Positions 1 through 12,424 are shown, counted from the stretch's first letter. The stretch is 64,000 bases of DNA from Eopsaltria australis (GCA_034509425.1 JAVTVJ010001776.1:20138-84137); one strand, 5' to 3'. The notes: generated from the letters alone by a model not told the origin. Program-made: numbers and translations.

Positions 1-1137
1 ACAAGCGAGGACGCACAAGACAATGACAATTATCAGTAACACCCATAGAACTGAGCAGGGATCCTGACCCCCCACCCTGAGAGTCCCCACTGGTCCATTA
101 ATTTGTCCAGCCAGTCTTTGCCTTCCGTCTTCAGCTGGTGAAGTTGGTCTTTCATTTGTTGGAGAGTTTTGCGGATGCTTTGGCTGTTGGAGGATAAGTT
201 GAAGCAGCACATGCCTTCAGACTCTTCACAGCCATGTCCATGGGCCAGTAAAAGGAAGTCAATAGCTGCTCGTGTTGCTTGCCTGGTGGCCTCCTCGTCT
301 TCTAGGAGGTGTGTCAGAGCACTCGAGGTCAAGTTGGCTTGCTTACCCAGCCAGTACTCCAGGTGAGAAAGCTCACCGAGGGCCTTTGCTGCGGCCACCC
401 AGGGTAGAAAAAGAGGCAGCTACCCTTTTTGAAAATGACCAACTGACAACTTCGCTGTCACAATTTGGGTCCAAATCTTGGATTTGCCTTTTGTGGCGTG
501 CCAATTGGGATTTGTTTTGCCAATTCAGGATTTGCATTTTGTCAGGTGCCAGTAGGGTAAGTTTTCCAAGAGTGAAAGGATCCCCTTTAAGACGAGAAGG
601 TATTCCGGCCCATAGTCAGTCTCCACAGATGAGGAATACCCCATTAGGGAGCACCTTGGGATCTTTGATGGCATTGGACCATGTTATTTCAGTATCATTA
701 CACCATAGGGAATCTGAGTAAGACCATTTATCAATTGGTGAGACATCTTTGTATGGTCCTCTCTTTCGACAGGGAGAATCTTGCCAATTATATACAGGGT
801 TAAAATTAGTGTAATAGTGTGGTTTGGCCGATCCCAACAAGTCTAACTCTTGGGGTTCAGAACTTGCATGAGGAAGGGTCCTCATCCATTTGTCCCAGCT
901 ATGGGCTGGGTGGGCCCCACTACCGATGGCCTTGAACTCCTTGGATTTCCCAGGGACCCCAACCAGGCATGTGGACATGGGGTTAGATGCACTATCTAGG
1001 CTGAGGCACATGCTGTCCTGCTTCAATACTTTTGCCAGCGTCACCCACACGTTTTCCTTTGGCTGTTGAGCGAGCCATGGGGACACTCCTGAAAAGGCGA
1101 GGGCTAACAGCCACAGAGAGAGGTGAGTTGGCTCCAT
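1..1137 (-). pseudogene. env: ERV-1 env pseudogene (alpharetrovirus-like envelope)
   Basis: The frame starts at the ATG at 1137 with a clear signal peptide (about residues 1-23, hydrophobic LWLLALAF core) and runs through surface-subunit sequence to an in-frame stop at 616. Homology continues past this stop, then the frame shifts before the transmembrane subunit at 398-33. That part holds an immunosuppressive-type segment and a C-x6-CC motif. A further frameshift near the run of G at about 70-80 moves the hydrophobic anchor into another frame at the window edge. The surface part shares LPNG and LICG motifs with the env of the provirus at 30.8-38.9 kb. Broken in at least three places and not expected to give a full envelope. 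Confidence 0.8.
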
Positions 1138-1453
1138 CTTCCGGATTCTCTGGGGGTTCAGGATATCCTTCCTTAACGGAAAGTGAACACACATTAAGGT
1201 AATTAGTAATATCAAAACTTAACTACTTAAGGAAAGCATTTCTCATTTTTCTCCTCTCCCCACCGGGATAGGGTTAGGTTAGGGAAACATACTAGGGAAA
1301 CATCTGGGGGAAAACTCTGAAAAGACAGGGGAGTTAAAAACTGTTTCGTCGCTTCGGTGGATCTCTGTCTTCTTCCTTGCAGCACCTTCTTTTCCACGCT
1401 GCTTTGTCTTGCTCTTGTTGTTTGTCTGCATCACTATCTTCAAGGCTTGCTTC
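1138..1453 (-). other. ERV-1 pol-env junction, no gene
   Basis: About 0.3 kb lies between the integrase stop (1454) and the env start codon (1137). The minus strand is rich in A and G here, and an unrelated open frame (1279-1536) only overlaps the integrase end in another phase. Nothing else is recognised. In a working class II provirus the env splice acceptor would be expected nearby, but I cannot identify it. Confidence 0.5.
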
Positions 1454-3970
1454 TCAATAGTGTTTGATGTTCTGCGCTGGTACCCACTTGGGTCCTGCTG
1501 AAGTAGAAACACAAGCATACCCCCTTCCCCAAACAATCAGTCGATAGGGCCCTTTCACCTGTCCACTTTCTAGGTCCTTAGCCAGCACCTGCGGTTGTTC
1601 CTTTAATTTGGCTTGAGTCAAATTAGAAAAGTGCTGAAACACAGGGGGAACAGGTTCTGCAAATGAATTGTTTAAAAAGTTGATGGTAAAATGAGCTTTA
1701 CAAAGGCACTCTATAGGTGATATTTTCTCTGTTCCTCTTTGCTGCTGGTTAAGGAGCTTTTTGATGTTCTGATGGGTGTGTTCTACAATGGATTGACCTG
1801 TGGGAGAATGAAGTATGCCAGTAACATGTTTGATTCCCCATTGTTGAAGGAATTCTTTAAATTTGTGGGAAGTGTGTGCGGGCCCATTGTCCGTTTTTAT
1901 TTCTTGTGGTGTTCCCAGCACAGAGAAGGCCATCATGAGATGTTTAGTTACATCTTTTACCTTCTCAGCAGTGTGAGCAGAGGCAGAGACTGCTCCTGAA
2001 AAAGTATCCACAGATACATGTACGAATTTAAGTCGACCAAACTGGGTGACATGAGTGACATCCATTTGCCAAATTTGGCAGCTGTTGAGTCCCCTGGGGT
2101 TCACTCCAGGATTTAGGGAGGGGATTTGGTACTTCTGGCAGTTTGAGCAGGTTGCTACTATGGCTCGAGCCTGCTCAAGGGAAAGGTGGAACATTCGCTT
2201 GAGAGCTGGGGCATTTTGATGAAAAAACTGGTGGCTGAGTTTGGCCTGTGCAAATGTATCAGGGACATTGAATATTTGCACCGGCATGGCCAGGGCATCT
2301 GCCTTGCGGTTTCCTTCAGCAGTGAATCCAGGGAGATCAGTGTGCGATCTCACGTGCATGACATGGAAGGGGTGCTTTCGATGTGACAACAGATACACCA
2401 ATCTCGAGAGCAACCCAAATAGTTTTGGGTTGTCTACTTCTCTGAGGAGTGAGTGCTCTGCTCGGGCAGTTATTCCGGCCACATATGCTTAATCTGTGAC
2501 CAAATTTAGAGGTTCCTGGAATTTTTCAAAGACCCTGACGACTGCTGCTAGTTCTGCAATTTGTGGAGATTCTTCCACCACTTGAACTTCAGATTCCCAC
2601 TCCTGAGTCTCTGGGTCCTTCCAGGTCAATACAGACTTATGAGAGGACCCTGAGCCATCTGTAAAGACTGTCAGGGCATTTAAGGGTGTTTTACTTTGGA
2701 GGAATTTGGGTGTCAAATTAAATTTAGTATTAAAGAGATGGTGTTCTAATTTGTGACCGGTAATTTGGCCTAGATAACTGTCGAGGGCTAGCTGGAGGTG
2801 CTCGTTGGTTTGGAGTAATTCCTCCACATCCTTCATTCGCCAAGGAACATATATCCATGCAAAACCACATCCCGCCAGAGTGCGGAGTCTTTTTCTGGTT
2901 CTTTTAATCAACTGAGCAACCAGTTCCTGTGGCGTTGTAATACTTTTGGAAGGCTGGTGTAGAAGAAAAACCCACTCTATAATGAGAAGTGAATCTTTCA
3001 ACTTTTCGTCCCATTGAAAGATCAGTCCATGTAGGTGTGGTACCTTTCCTAGTATGATAAACCTGAAAGGCAGTTCTGGAGCGGTCCAATGTGCTTGCCT
3101 TGAAGAGAGCGCCTGTTGCACCTTACCAATAGCGTCCCTGGCCTCCGGAGTGATGGAAATTGGTGAGTCCAGTCCCTTGCCTCCCTTCAGAAGCTGGAAC
3201 AAGGGGGCGAGGTCATCCGTCGTCAGGCCCAGCAGAGGACAAACCCAGTTGATGGACCCACAGAGTTGGTGTAGGTCCCTCAGGGTCTTGGGGTCATCCT
3301 GGATGACGAGTTGCTGGGGTGCGATGGTTCTTTCGCCGATGTGAATGCCGAGGTACAACCAGGGGAAGGTGCATTGGATTTTTTCAGATCGAATTTCCAT
3401 TCCTGCGCTCTCGATGACTTTCACAGTCTCTTTCAGGGTGGTGTCTAGATAGTCGTGTTGAGGGGCACAAACTAATATATCATCCATGTAGTGAAAAATG
3501 ATTGCTTTGGGGAAGGCCCTTTGAACAGGTGATAGGATCTTTGAGATATACCACTGGCAGAGAATGGGGACATTACACATACCCATTGGGAGAGTTTTCC
3601 AGTGAAACCGTCTCATCGGGGCTTCCCAGTTGACCGAAGGGACAGAGAAAGCAAAGCGTGGAGCATCGTGGGGATTAAGAGGAATACTGAAAAAACAGTC
3701 TTTGATGTCAATGACTACCAAGGGCCAATCACCGGGGAGCATTGAGGGTGATGGTAGACCTGGCTGCAAGGGACCCATTTCCTTTATCACCTTACTGATC
3801 TCCCGCAAATCGTGGAGAAGCCTCCACTTGTCCTTTTCTGGTTTTCATATCATGAAGATAGGGCAGTTCCAAAGGCTGTCTGTTGGAATGATGTTGCCTT
3901 TGGCAAGTTGTTCCTCTACCAGGGACTCGAGGGCGCTTAATTTCTCCTTAGTTAGGGGCCACTGTTCCAC
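1454..3970 (-). pseudogene. pol: ERV-1 pol pseudogene (reverse transcriptase, RNase H, integrase)
   Basis: One reading frame carries the whole of pol, with two in-frame stops. Reverse transcriptase (about 3970-2900) shows the palm motif DIKDCFFSIPL and the YMDD catalytic box; a TGA at 3845-3847 cuts its N-terminal part. The connection and RNase H follow; a TAA at 2489-2491 replaces the residue after the catalytic Asp of the TD motif. Integrase (about 2350-1454) has the HHCC zinc-binding domain (HQFFH and CSNC), the D,D-35-E core (QMDVTHV, KTDNG, IVEH) and a C-terminal DNA-binding segment ending near VPAQNIKHY. The catalytic residues are visible, but the stops prevent a full-length product. 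Confidence 0.9.
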
Positions 3971-4031
3971 CCTGACGGTTTATCGGTTTTCCAAGTCAGG
4001 GCCGGGTTGGAGCACCTTTCACTGGCCCCGA

Positions 4032-4733
4032 TTAAAAATTTTTTGCAGGAGGTGGGATTTCTATCCAAGTTCCCCACTGTGATAGAAGGTCCCTGCCCCA
4101 TAAGGTGAACCCTGATGGCACTACAAATGGCTTGATGGAGGCCACGTGACCATCCGGTCCCTCTACGGCGATCGAATTCATGCTCCTCATTGAAGGAGAT
4201 GATCCCCCAATACCAGTAACTGTCCTCGCAGAAGGGTTCAAAGCCCACTGCATTGGCCAATCTGCCTTGAAGATGCTGGTAACATCTGCTCCCGTGTCTA
4301 TCATCCCATCCAGATAAGTTATGGCTTTTCCATTGGTCAATTTACAGCTAAGAGTTGGTTTGTCTTCCCCAACAACCTCTGCCCAATATGTACATGGGGT
4401 CCGGTGGAGCCGGGGAAAATCTCTAGGTAGCACAATGGCCTGTGCTACCCAAGTCCATTGAGGAATAAACCAGGGAGTGTTTGTGCAGGTGACCGTGATT
4501 TTGAAATTCTTCCCTGGGGATACGATGTGGATTTCAGGTAACACAAACAGTTCTGGTGGTCCTCTCAACGAGTTTCCCACCACTAGAATGTCAGTTCGAG
4601 AGTCAATGTTTCCCAAAAGTGAAACTGTGATATGTTGGAATGTGGGCTTTGTGAAGTTGTGGGCAGTAGCACTCACCAAGTCCAGATGCGTGGCCCAGCT
4701 GTTCGAAGGTCCTGGTGGTTTTGCTGGGGACAC
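4032..4733 (-). pseudogene. pro: ERV-1 dUTPase-like domain plus aspartic protease
   Basis: A 233-residue open frame lies between gag and pol in a different phase from both, as in betaretroviruses, where protease is reached by frameshifting. Residues about 12-104 look like a degraded trimeric dUTPase fold (a LDLVSA stretch and a WFIPQ/WVAQAIVLPR end), but I do not see intact catalytic dUTPase motifs. The protease domain follows at about 115-233, with the catalytic DTGAD at 146-150 and a C-terminal GRDLLSQWG resembling the second conserved protease motif. The frame is open, but it belongs to a provirus whose gag and pol are broken, so a functional product is unlikely. The dUTPase assignment is less sure than the protease. 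Confidence 0.7.
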
Positions 4734-4759
4734 GATGGCAGAGATCGGTGTTGCAGCCT

Positions 4760-7290
4760 TTAGTTTTGTCTTAGCGCGTGGTGCCGCCCCACGCTCGTTG
4801 TCCAGTTTCCCTGTTGCTGAGGTGTTTCCAGACCTGTAAACGGCTTGGAAGGGTGGTTAGTTTTTCGGGGTTTGGGACAGTTCTTTGCAAAATGGTGAGG
4901 TGACCCACAATTGAAACATTTGCGAGTATCTTTATTATTGTCTGCAGTCACTGTGGCACCTACGGTCTTCCTGTGTGGTCCCTTAAATGGAGGGTGTTGG
5001 GGGAAAAGTCAGTTTGTTCAGGCATTATTTCAGCACAAAGCTCTAGCATTTGTTCAGTTGTTGACCTTGGATCTTGTGGCAAGGTTTTGAGGACTCTTTT
5101 ACATTCTATGTTTGCATTTTCCTTAGCTAATGATCTTAATAGCTCTTTTTGCAACTGTGGATCTTCTATTTGCTTCGCTATTGCCTCCTTCAATCTGTCT
5201 ACAAAGTCCACAAAGTTCTCATCAAGCCTCTGCTTGATAGCTGCGTAGCCATCTGAAGGGGCAGTAGAGGAAGGCAGGCACAATAAAGCTCTTTTTGCTG
5301 CATTTTTAATATCAGCTAAAACTGCTGGTGGTTATTGAGTAGCTTGGTCTCGGGACTTTCTCATATCTCCTCGGCCACAAAGGTGGTCCAGGGTTAGAGA
5401 TGCTGTTTGCTCATTAGATTTGTAAATTGGTAAGAGTTCTTTTAATTGTTGGTGCCATGATCTTCCCCAGAGCCAGAATTGAGCTTCAGTCAATATACCA
5501 GACATCAGCGTTTTTATATCATATGGTATCATGGCTTGAGTTTCAAAAGTTGGGTTTAAAAGGCTCTTAAAATATGTTGACTCCCTGCCAAATTCTTTTG
5601 CAACCTTATATATCTCTTTGAGATTTTGAAAGCCCATTGGTTGACATTGTGGGTTCTCTCCCTGGGGATTATATTGAACTGGAGCTACAAAAACCTCGGT
5701 ATTTGTGATTTTACCACTGGTTTCACCCATCCCAGTTCCTTGTTGCACCTTGTGTGGTCTCCAGGAGGGGGTGGGGGCTTCTATATTTTGGCTGATTATT
5801 GCTGGAGGGGCGGCAGTGCCCTGAAGGGAAAGCTGTGGGGTCGCGGATGGGATTTCAAAAGCTCCAGTGACAGTGGAGCCTTGGCACAGGTTGATTAAGT
5901 GGGGTGGGGGAGGAGCCGCATCTCTGGGCAGCTGTTGCATTCCAGGTTGGGCAGTCCAAGGGTCCCCGGCATGGGCCGCAGGACCCAGGAGGCTGGCCGC
6001 ACTTGCGGCTCAGGGCGGCTCAGCCCCCCCTTCCCCCCCAGCGCGGGGCTGGCGGAGTTGGGGGCTGACCTGCGGCGCGGGCATGGCCACAGCTGGGAGC
6101 CCCGCGCTGGCCATTCCCGGAGCCGCCGCCAGCGCCGAGAGTCCCCACACGCCCACCCCCAAGGGCAGGGCAGTGCCAGGCCTGCCAGGGGCCAGCGTGG
6201 CTGCTGGGAGGAGCCCCAACTCCCCCGCAGTGAGCGCGCCCACGGGCAGGGCGGGCCCTAGAAGGAGCCACGCAGCTGCCAGGGGCGGAAGCGCCCCGCC
6301 TGCAGCCGCGAGCAGGTGCGGTCCCATGGCCAGAAACCATGACCTGCCCGCTCCTGGGGCTGGGATGGCGGCGGCCGGCGAGGCCACTGCTGGCGGCGGG
6401 GCTCCCTGCACACCCGCCCCAAAGGGCGGGGTGGCGCCTGTCTCGACACGGGTGGGCGCGGCCGCTGGGAGGGGCCCCACAGTCCCCACGGCGATAGCTC
6501 TCACAGCCGGGATGGGCTGCAGCAGGGGTCGTGCGGCTGCCAGGGGGGCATCGCCCCGCCCACAGCCACGAGCAGGGCCGGCGCTATGTCAGTGGCAGGC
6601 TGCAGCGGCGGCAGCACGGCCTCCAGGACCGCGATCACCCCCCCAGCCGTGAGCGGGGCGGTTCAGTGGCGGTGGGCTGCAGGGGTGTGGTCGCCACGGG
6701 TGTGGGTGCCTCCCCTCTCGGAGGAGGTATGTTTCGGAACTGCGAATCATCTGTCTCTGTGGGACGGCTAAGGGAGGTGCCAGGGGAGGGGTTGTCCACC
6801 CACTTGGCCCCACCCGCACCATGCAGCCATGCTCCAGCGCCAATGGCCACGTGGCCGGCGCCATCTTGGCCCATTGTTCTATTGTGTCCCAGGGGTTTGC
6901 AGCTGTAAGAGCAGGCGGGCATGCAGGGAAACTGAGGGGTGGTAGGAAAGATGCTGCCACGGGCTGATGAGAGCTGCGGGGGGACCGGGGGAATTGGAGG
7001 GGGTCCCCAGGCTTGTTCTCGCTGTTCTCGTCACCGCGCTGCGGGTTTCTGAGAGGATAGGAGGAAGACGGGGTAGGGGGGAAAGGGGCGGGGATGCGCA
7101 CGAGTTCCAAACATCTCCCCTTCTCTTCTAATACTTCACAAATTAAAATGAGCAAGGAAAAAAGTTGCCGCAGTGAATTATCTCCTGTTTTAGCAAGGTG
7201 CGTTAATCTTTCCCCAACCCGATACCAAAAGTCAAGGGATTTTACGGAAGATAGAGAAACAGAGGGTGCATAGAGGTGTTGTAAAGCATT
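4760..7290 (-). pseudogene. gag: ERV-1 gag pseudogene (matrix, Pro/Ala-rich spacer, capsid, nucleocapsid)
   Basis: Matrix-like sequence is open from 7290 to 6589 (SVKSLDFWYRVGERLTH type) but follows an in-frame TGA at 7291-7293, and no start codon is evident. A very GC-rich Pro/Ala-coding stretch at 6590-5940 is broken between frames. Capsid occupies 5940-4960: an N-terminal part, an in-frame TAA at 5332-5334, then the C-terminal domain with a major homology region (FVDFVDRLKEAI). A frameshift precedes nucleocapsid (4951-4760), which shows one CCHC knuckle (C-x2-C-x4-H-x4-C). A second knuckle was not found. Gag is therefore non-functional. Confidence 0.8.
5900..6900. other. GC-rich, Pro/Ala-coding internal repeat within gag
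   Basis: This ~1 kb is far richer in G+C and CpG than its surroundings. Similar blocks recur at a spacing of roughly 260 bases: CAGCTGCCAGGGGCG near 6270 and CGGCTGCCAGGGGGG near 6532, each followed by CCGCGAGCAGG-like sequence. Long open frames on both strands here follow from composition and do not indicate host genes. It corresponds to the spacer between matrix and capsid. Confidence 0.5.
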
Positions 7291-7696
7291 TCAAGAGCTT
7301 TTTACTGAAAGCTCTATTTGCAGATTTTAAGATGCTTTTCAGTTGGCAAGAAACCTCTCGTTCAGGGCGGGACAAATGAGTCCCCATCCTGAATAATTCT
7401 CCCTGCTTAGACTATAAATGATGTCCTGTAGGGACAACCCAGCACAAATACTACCTGCGTAGACCCTTTACTGATCCCAGTGCTCTTTCCTGGTTCCCCC
7501 GGCGACTCCAGTCCCAAGCAAGGCCTTCAGCTGGTCTGATCCTTCTTCTTTACCGTTGTAGAAGGTGTTCAGATGCCCCTTCTGAAAGTGCTAATAGAAC
7601 TCAGCACTTCTTCAGGGGAGTTGCTGCCCAAACTGGTGAACTCCTGACCACAGGAGTGGACAGGGGCACTCTTCCAAGGCTTGAGTTCTTCTCAAG
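7291..7696 (-). other. ERV-1 untranslated leader
   Basis: About 0.4 kb between the PBS and the first gag homology. No open frame of note. Packaging signal and splice donor would be expected here in a class II retrovirus, but I cannot point to either with confidence. Confidence 0.5.
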
Positions 7697-7714
7697 ACCA
7701 GACATTGGACGCCA
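7697..7714 (-). promoter_or_regulatory. ERV-1 primer-binding site, degenerate tRNA-Lys type
   Basis: The minus strand reads TGGCGTCCAATGTCTGGT immediately downstream of the 5' LTR. It matches the Lys-type PBS typical of class II ERVs at about 13 of 18 positions, and several mismatches are CpG-decay changes (C to T). Position and sense agree with the gag-pol order. Other tRNAs are not excluded. Confidence 0.6.
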
Positions 7715-8300
7715 CTTATAGCTCGCTGGTTCCTCTGTCCAGCCCAGCGTTACTATGACAGATTCCAGCTGGCTATATTTCCAGGACTGCCCCTGTCCCC
7801 AGGGCACTCTGGCAGCGTCCCGTAGACACTTAGCCAGAGAAACTGCAGCCTGCCTTGTGGTGCAGGAACAGTCCAGTTTAGCTATCAGCTGAAGAAGAAT
7901 TACGAGGGCTCTTGGAATGCCTTTAATTCTGAGTGGCTTTATTGCAGGATGCTCCACACAGAGGGGAGGCAGGGATCCAAGAGGCCGAGAGGGCCTCAGA
8001 CACAGACTTAAGAGTTATACAACCAATCACCAGAGGGTCTAGGGAAGGATAGGCAAGATCCAAGGTTACCTGGTCTTATAGAATAGAGGAGAGAAGGGGC
8101 CCAGGAGATAACATGGGATAGTACAAAGGCTCTTGGGGGAGGGAGGAGATGATGGGCACCAGCAGTGGCTACTCTGGTTTGTCTTGGGTTAAACCATGGT
8201 CACTTCACTTTCTAGGGGGTACCCAGCCTCTTTGGAATTTTTCCACCAATTGTCTTTCTCCTTTTCTAAGTCGTCTCCTTCTGGGATCTCCAAGGACACT
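7715..8300 (-). repeat. ERV-1 5' LTR (outer edge approximate)
   Basis: Sequence upstream of the PBS on the minus strand with an AATAAA at 7943-7938 and a plausible 0.2-kb U5. The U3 edge near 8.3 kb was not pinned down because there is no second LTR in the window to compare. This segment contains no credible gene. Confidence 0.55.
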
Positions 8301-11300
8301 TCCACAGCAGCTACATCCTGGCACACCCAGAGCTGGGATGGACCTGAGGGAGCAGCAGAGCAGGGCCTGGGCTGTATCTTTGTTCAGGGGACAGCCTGGG
8401 AAGGTGCCCCAGGGCAATTGTCCCACACCAGCCCCTGCAACCACCATTCCCAGCACGGGCCTCTGCTCTCACCTGCAAGAGGTTGTTTGTCCCTGCATGG
8501 AGGGACCCCAAGTGACCAGGCCAGCAGTCCGTGTTTGCTGTGTACTGAGGACTTCAGCAGTTCATCATGTGTGTGTGGGGAGATGAACCTGAGTGAGCAC
8601 AAACACCATCATCAGCACTGCGGGGTGGCACAATTCCAGTGGCACAAACAGTGCCTTGAGGCCACTTCTCTGTGAGAACAATGTCCTCTGGAAACCACCT
8701 GAATTCTGTGCTGGGCTGTGCTGAGGACTGCATGGAGAGAAACATCCAGGGCAGGGAGACTCCAGGGAAAGTGCTGAGGACAGCCATGGGCTGCACAGAG
8801 AGACATTGGAGTGAAGGTCTGTGGGGAAAAATCACAGCTGCCTCCCTTCTGAATCACCCCGACGACCTGGACAGGGCTGTGCTGTGTTCTGGGCACTGAC
8901 CTGGAACTGAGGGATGTGGAAAAGGCCTTTGGTGTCAGGGATGTTGAGAAGGCTGGGCAGTGTCACTGTGAGACCTCTCTCAAACCCCTTGGAAGGGCCA
9001 CAGCCATCCCAGAGGGTCCTGGGCACTTGGGAAGGGCAGACATGGAACCAGTGTGCAAACAGGGCAGGGAGAGGGACTGGGAGAGTCCCAGACTGGTCAG
9101 GCTCAGCAGGGAAGGGGATGAGGCAAGTCCTCCTGCAGCCTGGAAGGACAAGACAGGGATGGCAGAACCCCTGTGGGAGAGAAAAGAAGGGGATGTTGTG
9201 TGCCCAGGCTTTAGCAGGGCCTGTCACAATTGTCTGCTGTGGTCTCCTCAGAGCCAGACTGGAGAGAGCTGGACTGAAGGAGTGGAACATGGGGTGGGTG
9301 GGACTTTGGCTGAACAATGAGGGTCAAGTGTCACCCGTGGTACAGCTTGGCAGCCACTCCCTGGTGACATCCCTCACAGACCAGGCCTTGACTGCTATGG
9401 AACATTTATATATGCCCTCTGTACCACAGGACAAAATGCACTTCCAAGTCCTTTGTGGATGATGCCAAATTGCTGGGAGCCCTTGAGCAGCCTCATCCGG
9501 TTAATGCTGCCTGCTAGAGAAAAGCTGAGCAAAAGGACACTGATGGGTTAAGTGTGTCCAGCCATCAGGGGCCCAGCGAGCCTCTCCCTCTCTCTGTGAT
9601 GTCCCAAACTTAAGGGGAAGGAAACACCCAAGTTTTGTTGATGTTCCTGGCTAAATGAAATGAAAAAACTCAGAGAGTCCACAAAGGCCTACTAAGATTT
9701 ATTAATTAATTACGTATTTGGCACAGAAATTGGTCTGTCAGCTCCTGATCTATATAAGGTCATGTCAGTGGGTTTTGTATGAAGCGCAAGAGGGAAGATG
9801 AAAGGAAAGAGAGACAGAAGCATGGAGAGACAGAGGGATGAATCAAAGAGGAGCAGAGAGAAAGAAAACAAGTGAGGGACAAAAAGAGATCCCCAGTCCC
9901 AGTTCCGGCACTGATCCAGCCAATGGGATGTCCAGGGTGCTGGGGCACACATGTGCCTGGGCTTTGTGGGATGACCTTTTCACTGACAAGTTTTCCCTGC
10001 CCTGGAGATAAGTATCTCACTTTCTATGCAAATTAGTTATCATGTGCAGTTCTTTCTACTAAACCTTTCTGGAAATGGGTCAGAGGCTTTGGGGGTCTTT
10101 GGTGTGTTGATCCCCCCTACAGTCCATGCCCACTTCTTGACCTCATTCCTGCACTTGTGCTGTGTTGTGCTTATGCCTAGGAGCCAGGATGTGCTCATGC
10201 CTAGAGCAAGGATGTTGGTCCCAGAAAAGTGCTGCCTTTATCTGCATGGCCCCTTCTCCAGCCACAGTCTGTTCTTCCTCACACCATGTTATTGCCAAGA
10301 ATCCTTGGCTGTTCTTACCAACAGTCCTTGGTTGGTCCCACAGCCATCCAGCATTTGGTGTTTGGGACACACAAACCAGGTCCTGATATTCTGGGCTTCT
10401 ACACCCTCTTCAGCAAGGGCCTCAAAAGGCAAAGGCCACATGTGAAAGCAAAGAAATAACAAAAGAGATCAATTCTCTACTTCCCATTAGCAGACAATGT
10501 CCAGCCACCTCCTGGCAGGAAAGGATCGAGTTCATGTACTACGTGCTTTGTATGAGAAATGTCTTAACAAAAAACATCCACAGCCCTCCCCACCACCCCC
10601 ATCCCCTTCCTTTCCCCCACTTTATTGCTGACCCTGATGTCACATGGAACGAGAGATTCCTTGGGTCACCCCAGCCCAGCTGTCTCCTCCCTTTGCCCTC
10701 AAGAACACTTGCTCACCCCCAGCCCACTGGTTGGGGCGGTTGCAGAGATGCCCTGGGCAGAGGTCAGGACAGGGCTGGCAATGGCAGGGCAGAGCCAGGG
10801 AGGCAGCGAGATGGGAGTGAAGCCTGCAGGGACACAGCAGCAGCTGTGGGACAGCACAGGACAAGCTGAGCTGGACATGGCCAAGGGCCCTGGCAAGGCT
10901 GGCAGTACCCACAGGAAACCAAATCTTCGTTCCTGGGGCACAGCAGTGTCTGTGCCACCAAGGGCTGTGAGGAGACACCTTGTCCTGAGGCACTGGGGCC
11001 TCCTGGCACAGCCCCAGCAAGGCTGGGCACTGTCACCCCCTTGTCCTGCCCTCAGCATCCCCCACCAAATCCCAGTCTCCCTGGCAGAGCCCTGAGCAAA
11101 GCAGGAGAGACAGGGATCTGTCTTCCCCGGGACTAGGCTCAGGCCTTGGCCTTTCTGCTGCCTCCACTCAGCCCAGACTTTGCTCAGCATACATATTCTT
11201 TCCTCCCTTTCTCCCTCCCTCTACATTTGGAAGATGATTGCCCTGCTTGTTTGTGGTTTTTTCCCAGTTGAAAAACGCCTGTTGGAATGAACAGTTTGGG

Positions 11301-12424
11301 GGCTTTTCTGCACTCCCCCCAGAGACAGCTGTACTGGACTTCACCCTCTTGCCCTGCATAGGGTGGGTCCCAGCCCCCTCCTGCTCCCTTTAGGGGTCCC
11401 ATCATCCACTTTTTCTGCTCCCTTTCCTACTTCCCCATTCTCCCCGCAATTCCCAGTCCCACCTCTTTTGGTTTGGGGTGGTTTGGGAAGGTCCCACAGG
11501 GTGGGGACGAGTCCTGGCCACTTCACTCAGCCCTGCTGCTTCCCACCGGCGCCAAAAGCGGCTGCCCGCGCGGTGCCTCCTGCAGGCCCAGCACCTGACA
11601 CAAGACTGCCCGCACGGGACAGAGAGCCGCGAGCAGAACCCTGGTAAGTGCTGCTTGAAGCCGGTGCCAGAGCAGCAGCGACTGAAAAGGCCCTGCCATG
11701 GCTGCAAGTACAGTTTCACCAGCCCGCAACTAATTCTATCCCCTCCTGTTTCTCACCCATCCAGCCCCAGAAACACTCCCAGAAAACTGGGACCTTACCA
11801 GCTTCTTTATAGATTTCCTAAGTTTGGTTTTGTTTCACTCTTTAATATTTCCCAGTTCCTGGCCTTTTTTTTTGAAAAGGAGGGGTCAAGAAGGGAAGAC
11901 AGTTGAAAGGGAAAAACATTTCTGATTTCATGTGTCTTTCACGGGTGGTTGGATCCCTCAGAGAGTTTTGTTGAATGGGTTAATAGCTCTGTTTCAGACT
12001 TTTACAGAAGCACCTACCCTGAAACCCCCCATGGAACATGGGATTGGCACTCTGCCACCTCCTAAACGTTCCTAATCCAAGCAAGTACCCAGAGACTCTG
12101 CGGTGGCCATGACTGCTGTAGCTGACAGAACTGACAATGCTGAGGAGCTACTGGCCCTGGTGAAGATCACAGCCTCACCAGCCCAGAAAGACCCACTGCA
12201 TCCAGCAGCACTACCAGGAGAAATTCTGGACTTGTTGGGATTTTGGGGACCTGAGGGAGGGATTGCCTCCTTTTGGGGGCTTTGCAGGTGTCTCTGGTTG
12301 TTTGGTTTTTTTTCTGTTGTTTTAAATGTTGCAACAACCCTAAAGCCTCATGGTTAAGACCCTTTTCCCACCTTGGTTAGTTTCAAGTGAGTTGGGGAAG
12401 CCTTCTTCTAAAACTGAAAGAGGA
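8301..12424. other. Intergenic, old retroelement-like sequence, no supported gene
   Basis: Open frames here (for example 8914-9462, 10625-11095, 11478-11906) are short, overlap each other on both strands and match no protein I recognise. 9587-10460 looks like an old antisense LTR, with AATAAA on the minus strand at 9703-9698 next to a purine-rich block. 10640-11720 is moderately GC-rich with a GTAAGT at 11643 that could be a retroviral splice donor, but no matching acceptor or PBS was found. Confidence 0.4.

Larger units (their letters stand above)
1..8300 (-). mobile_element. ERV-1: decayed class II endogenous retrovirus (5' LTR to env, 3' end off window)
   Basis: Read on the minus strand, the order is 5' LTR (about 8300-7715), PBS, leader, gag, dUTPase-like/protease, pol, env, with the env end and 3' LTR beyond base 1. 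The betaretrovirus-like order with protease in its own frame, a Lys-like PBS and a YMDD reverse transcriptase place it in class II (ERVK-like). Env is of the alpharetrovirus-like type. Every gene carries stops or frameshifts, so the element cannot encode a complete virus. The outer LTR edge is not precise, and target duplications cannot be tested because the 3' LTR is outside the window. Confidence 0.85.

Noticed and set aside
5867..6652. 261-codon plus-strand open frame
   Set aside because: Antisense to gag in a GC-rich block; Pro/Ala/Gly-rich composition with no domains.
9430..9480. TTTGTGGATGATGCCAAATT resembling a CR1 or RT motif
   Set aside because: Too short, with no supporting sequence on either side.
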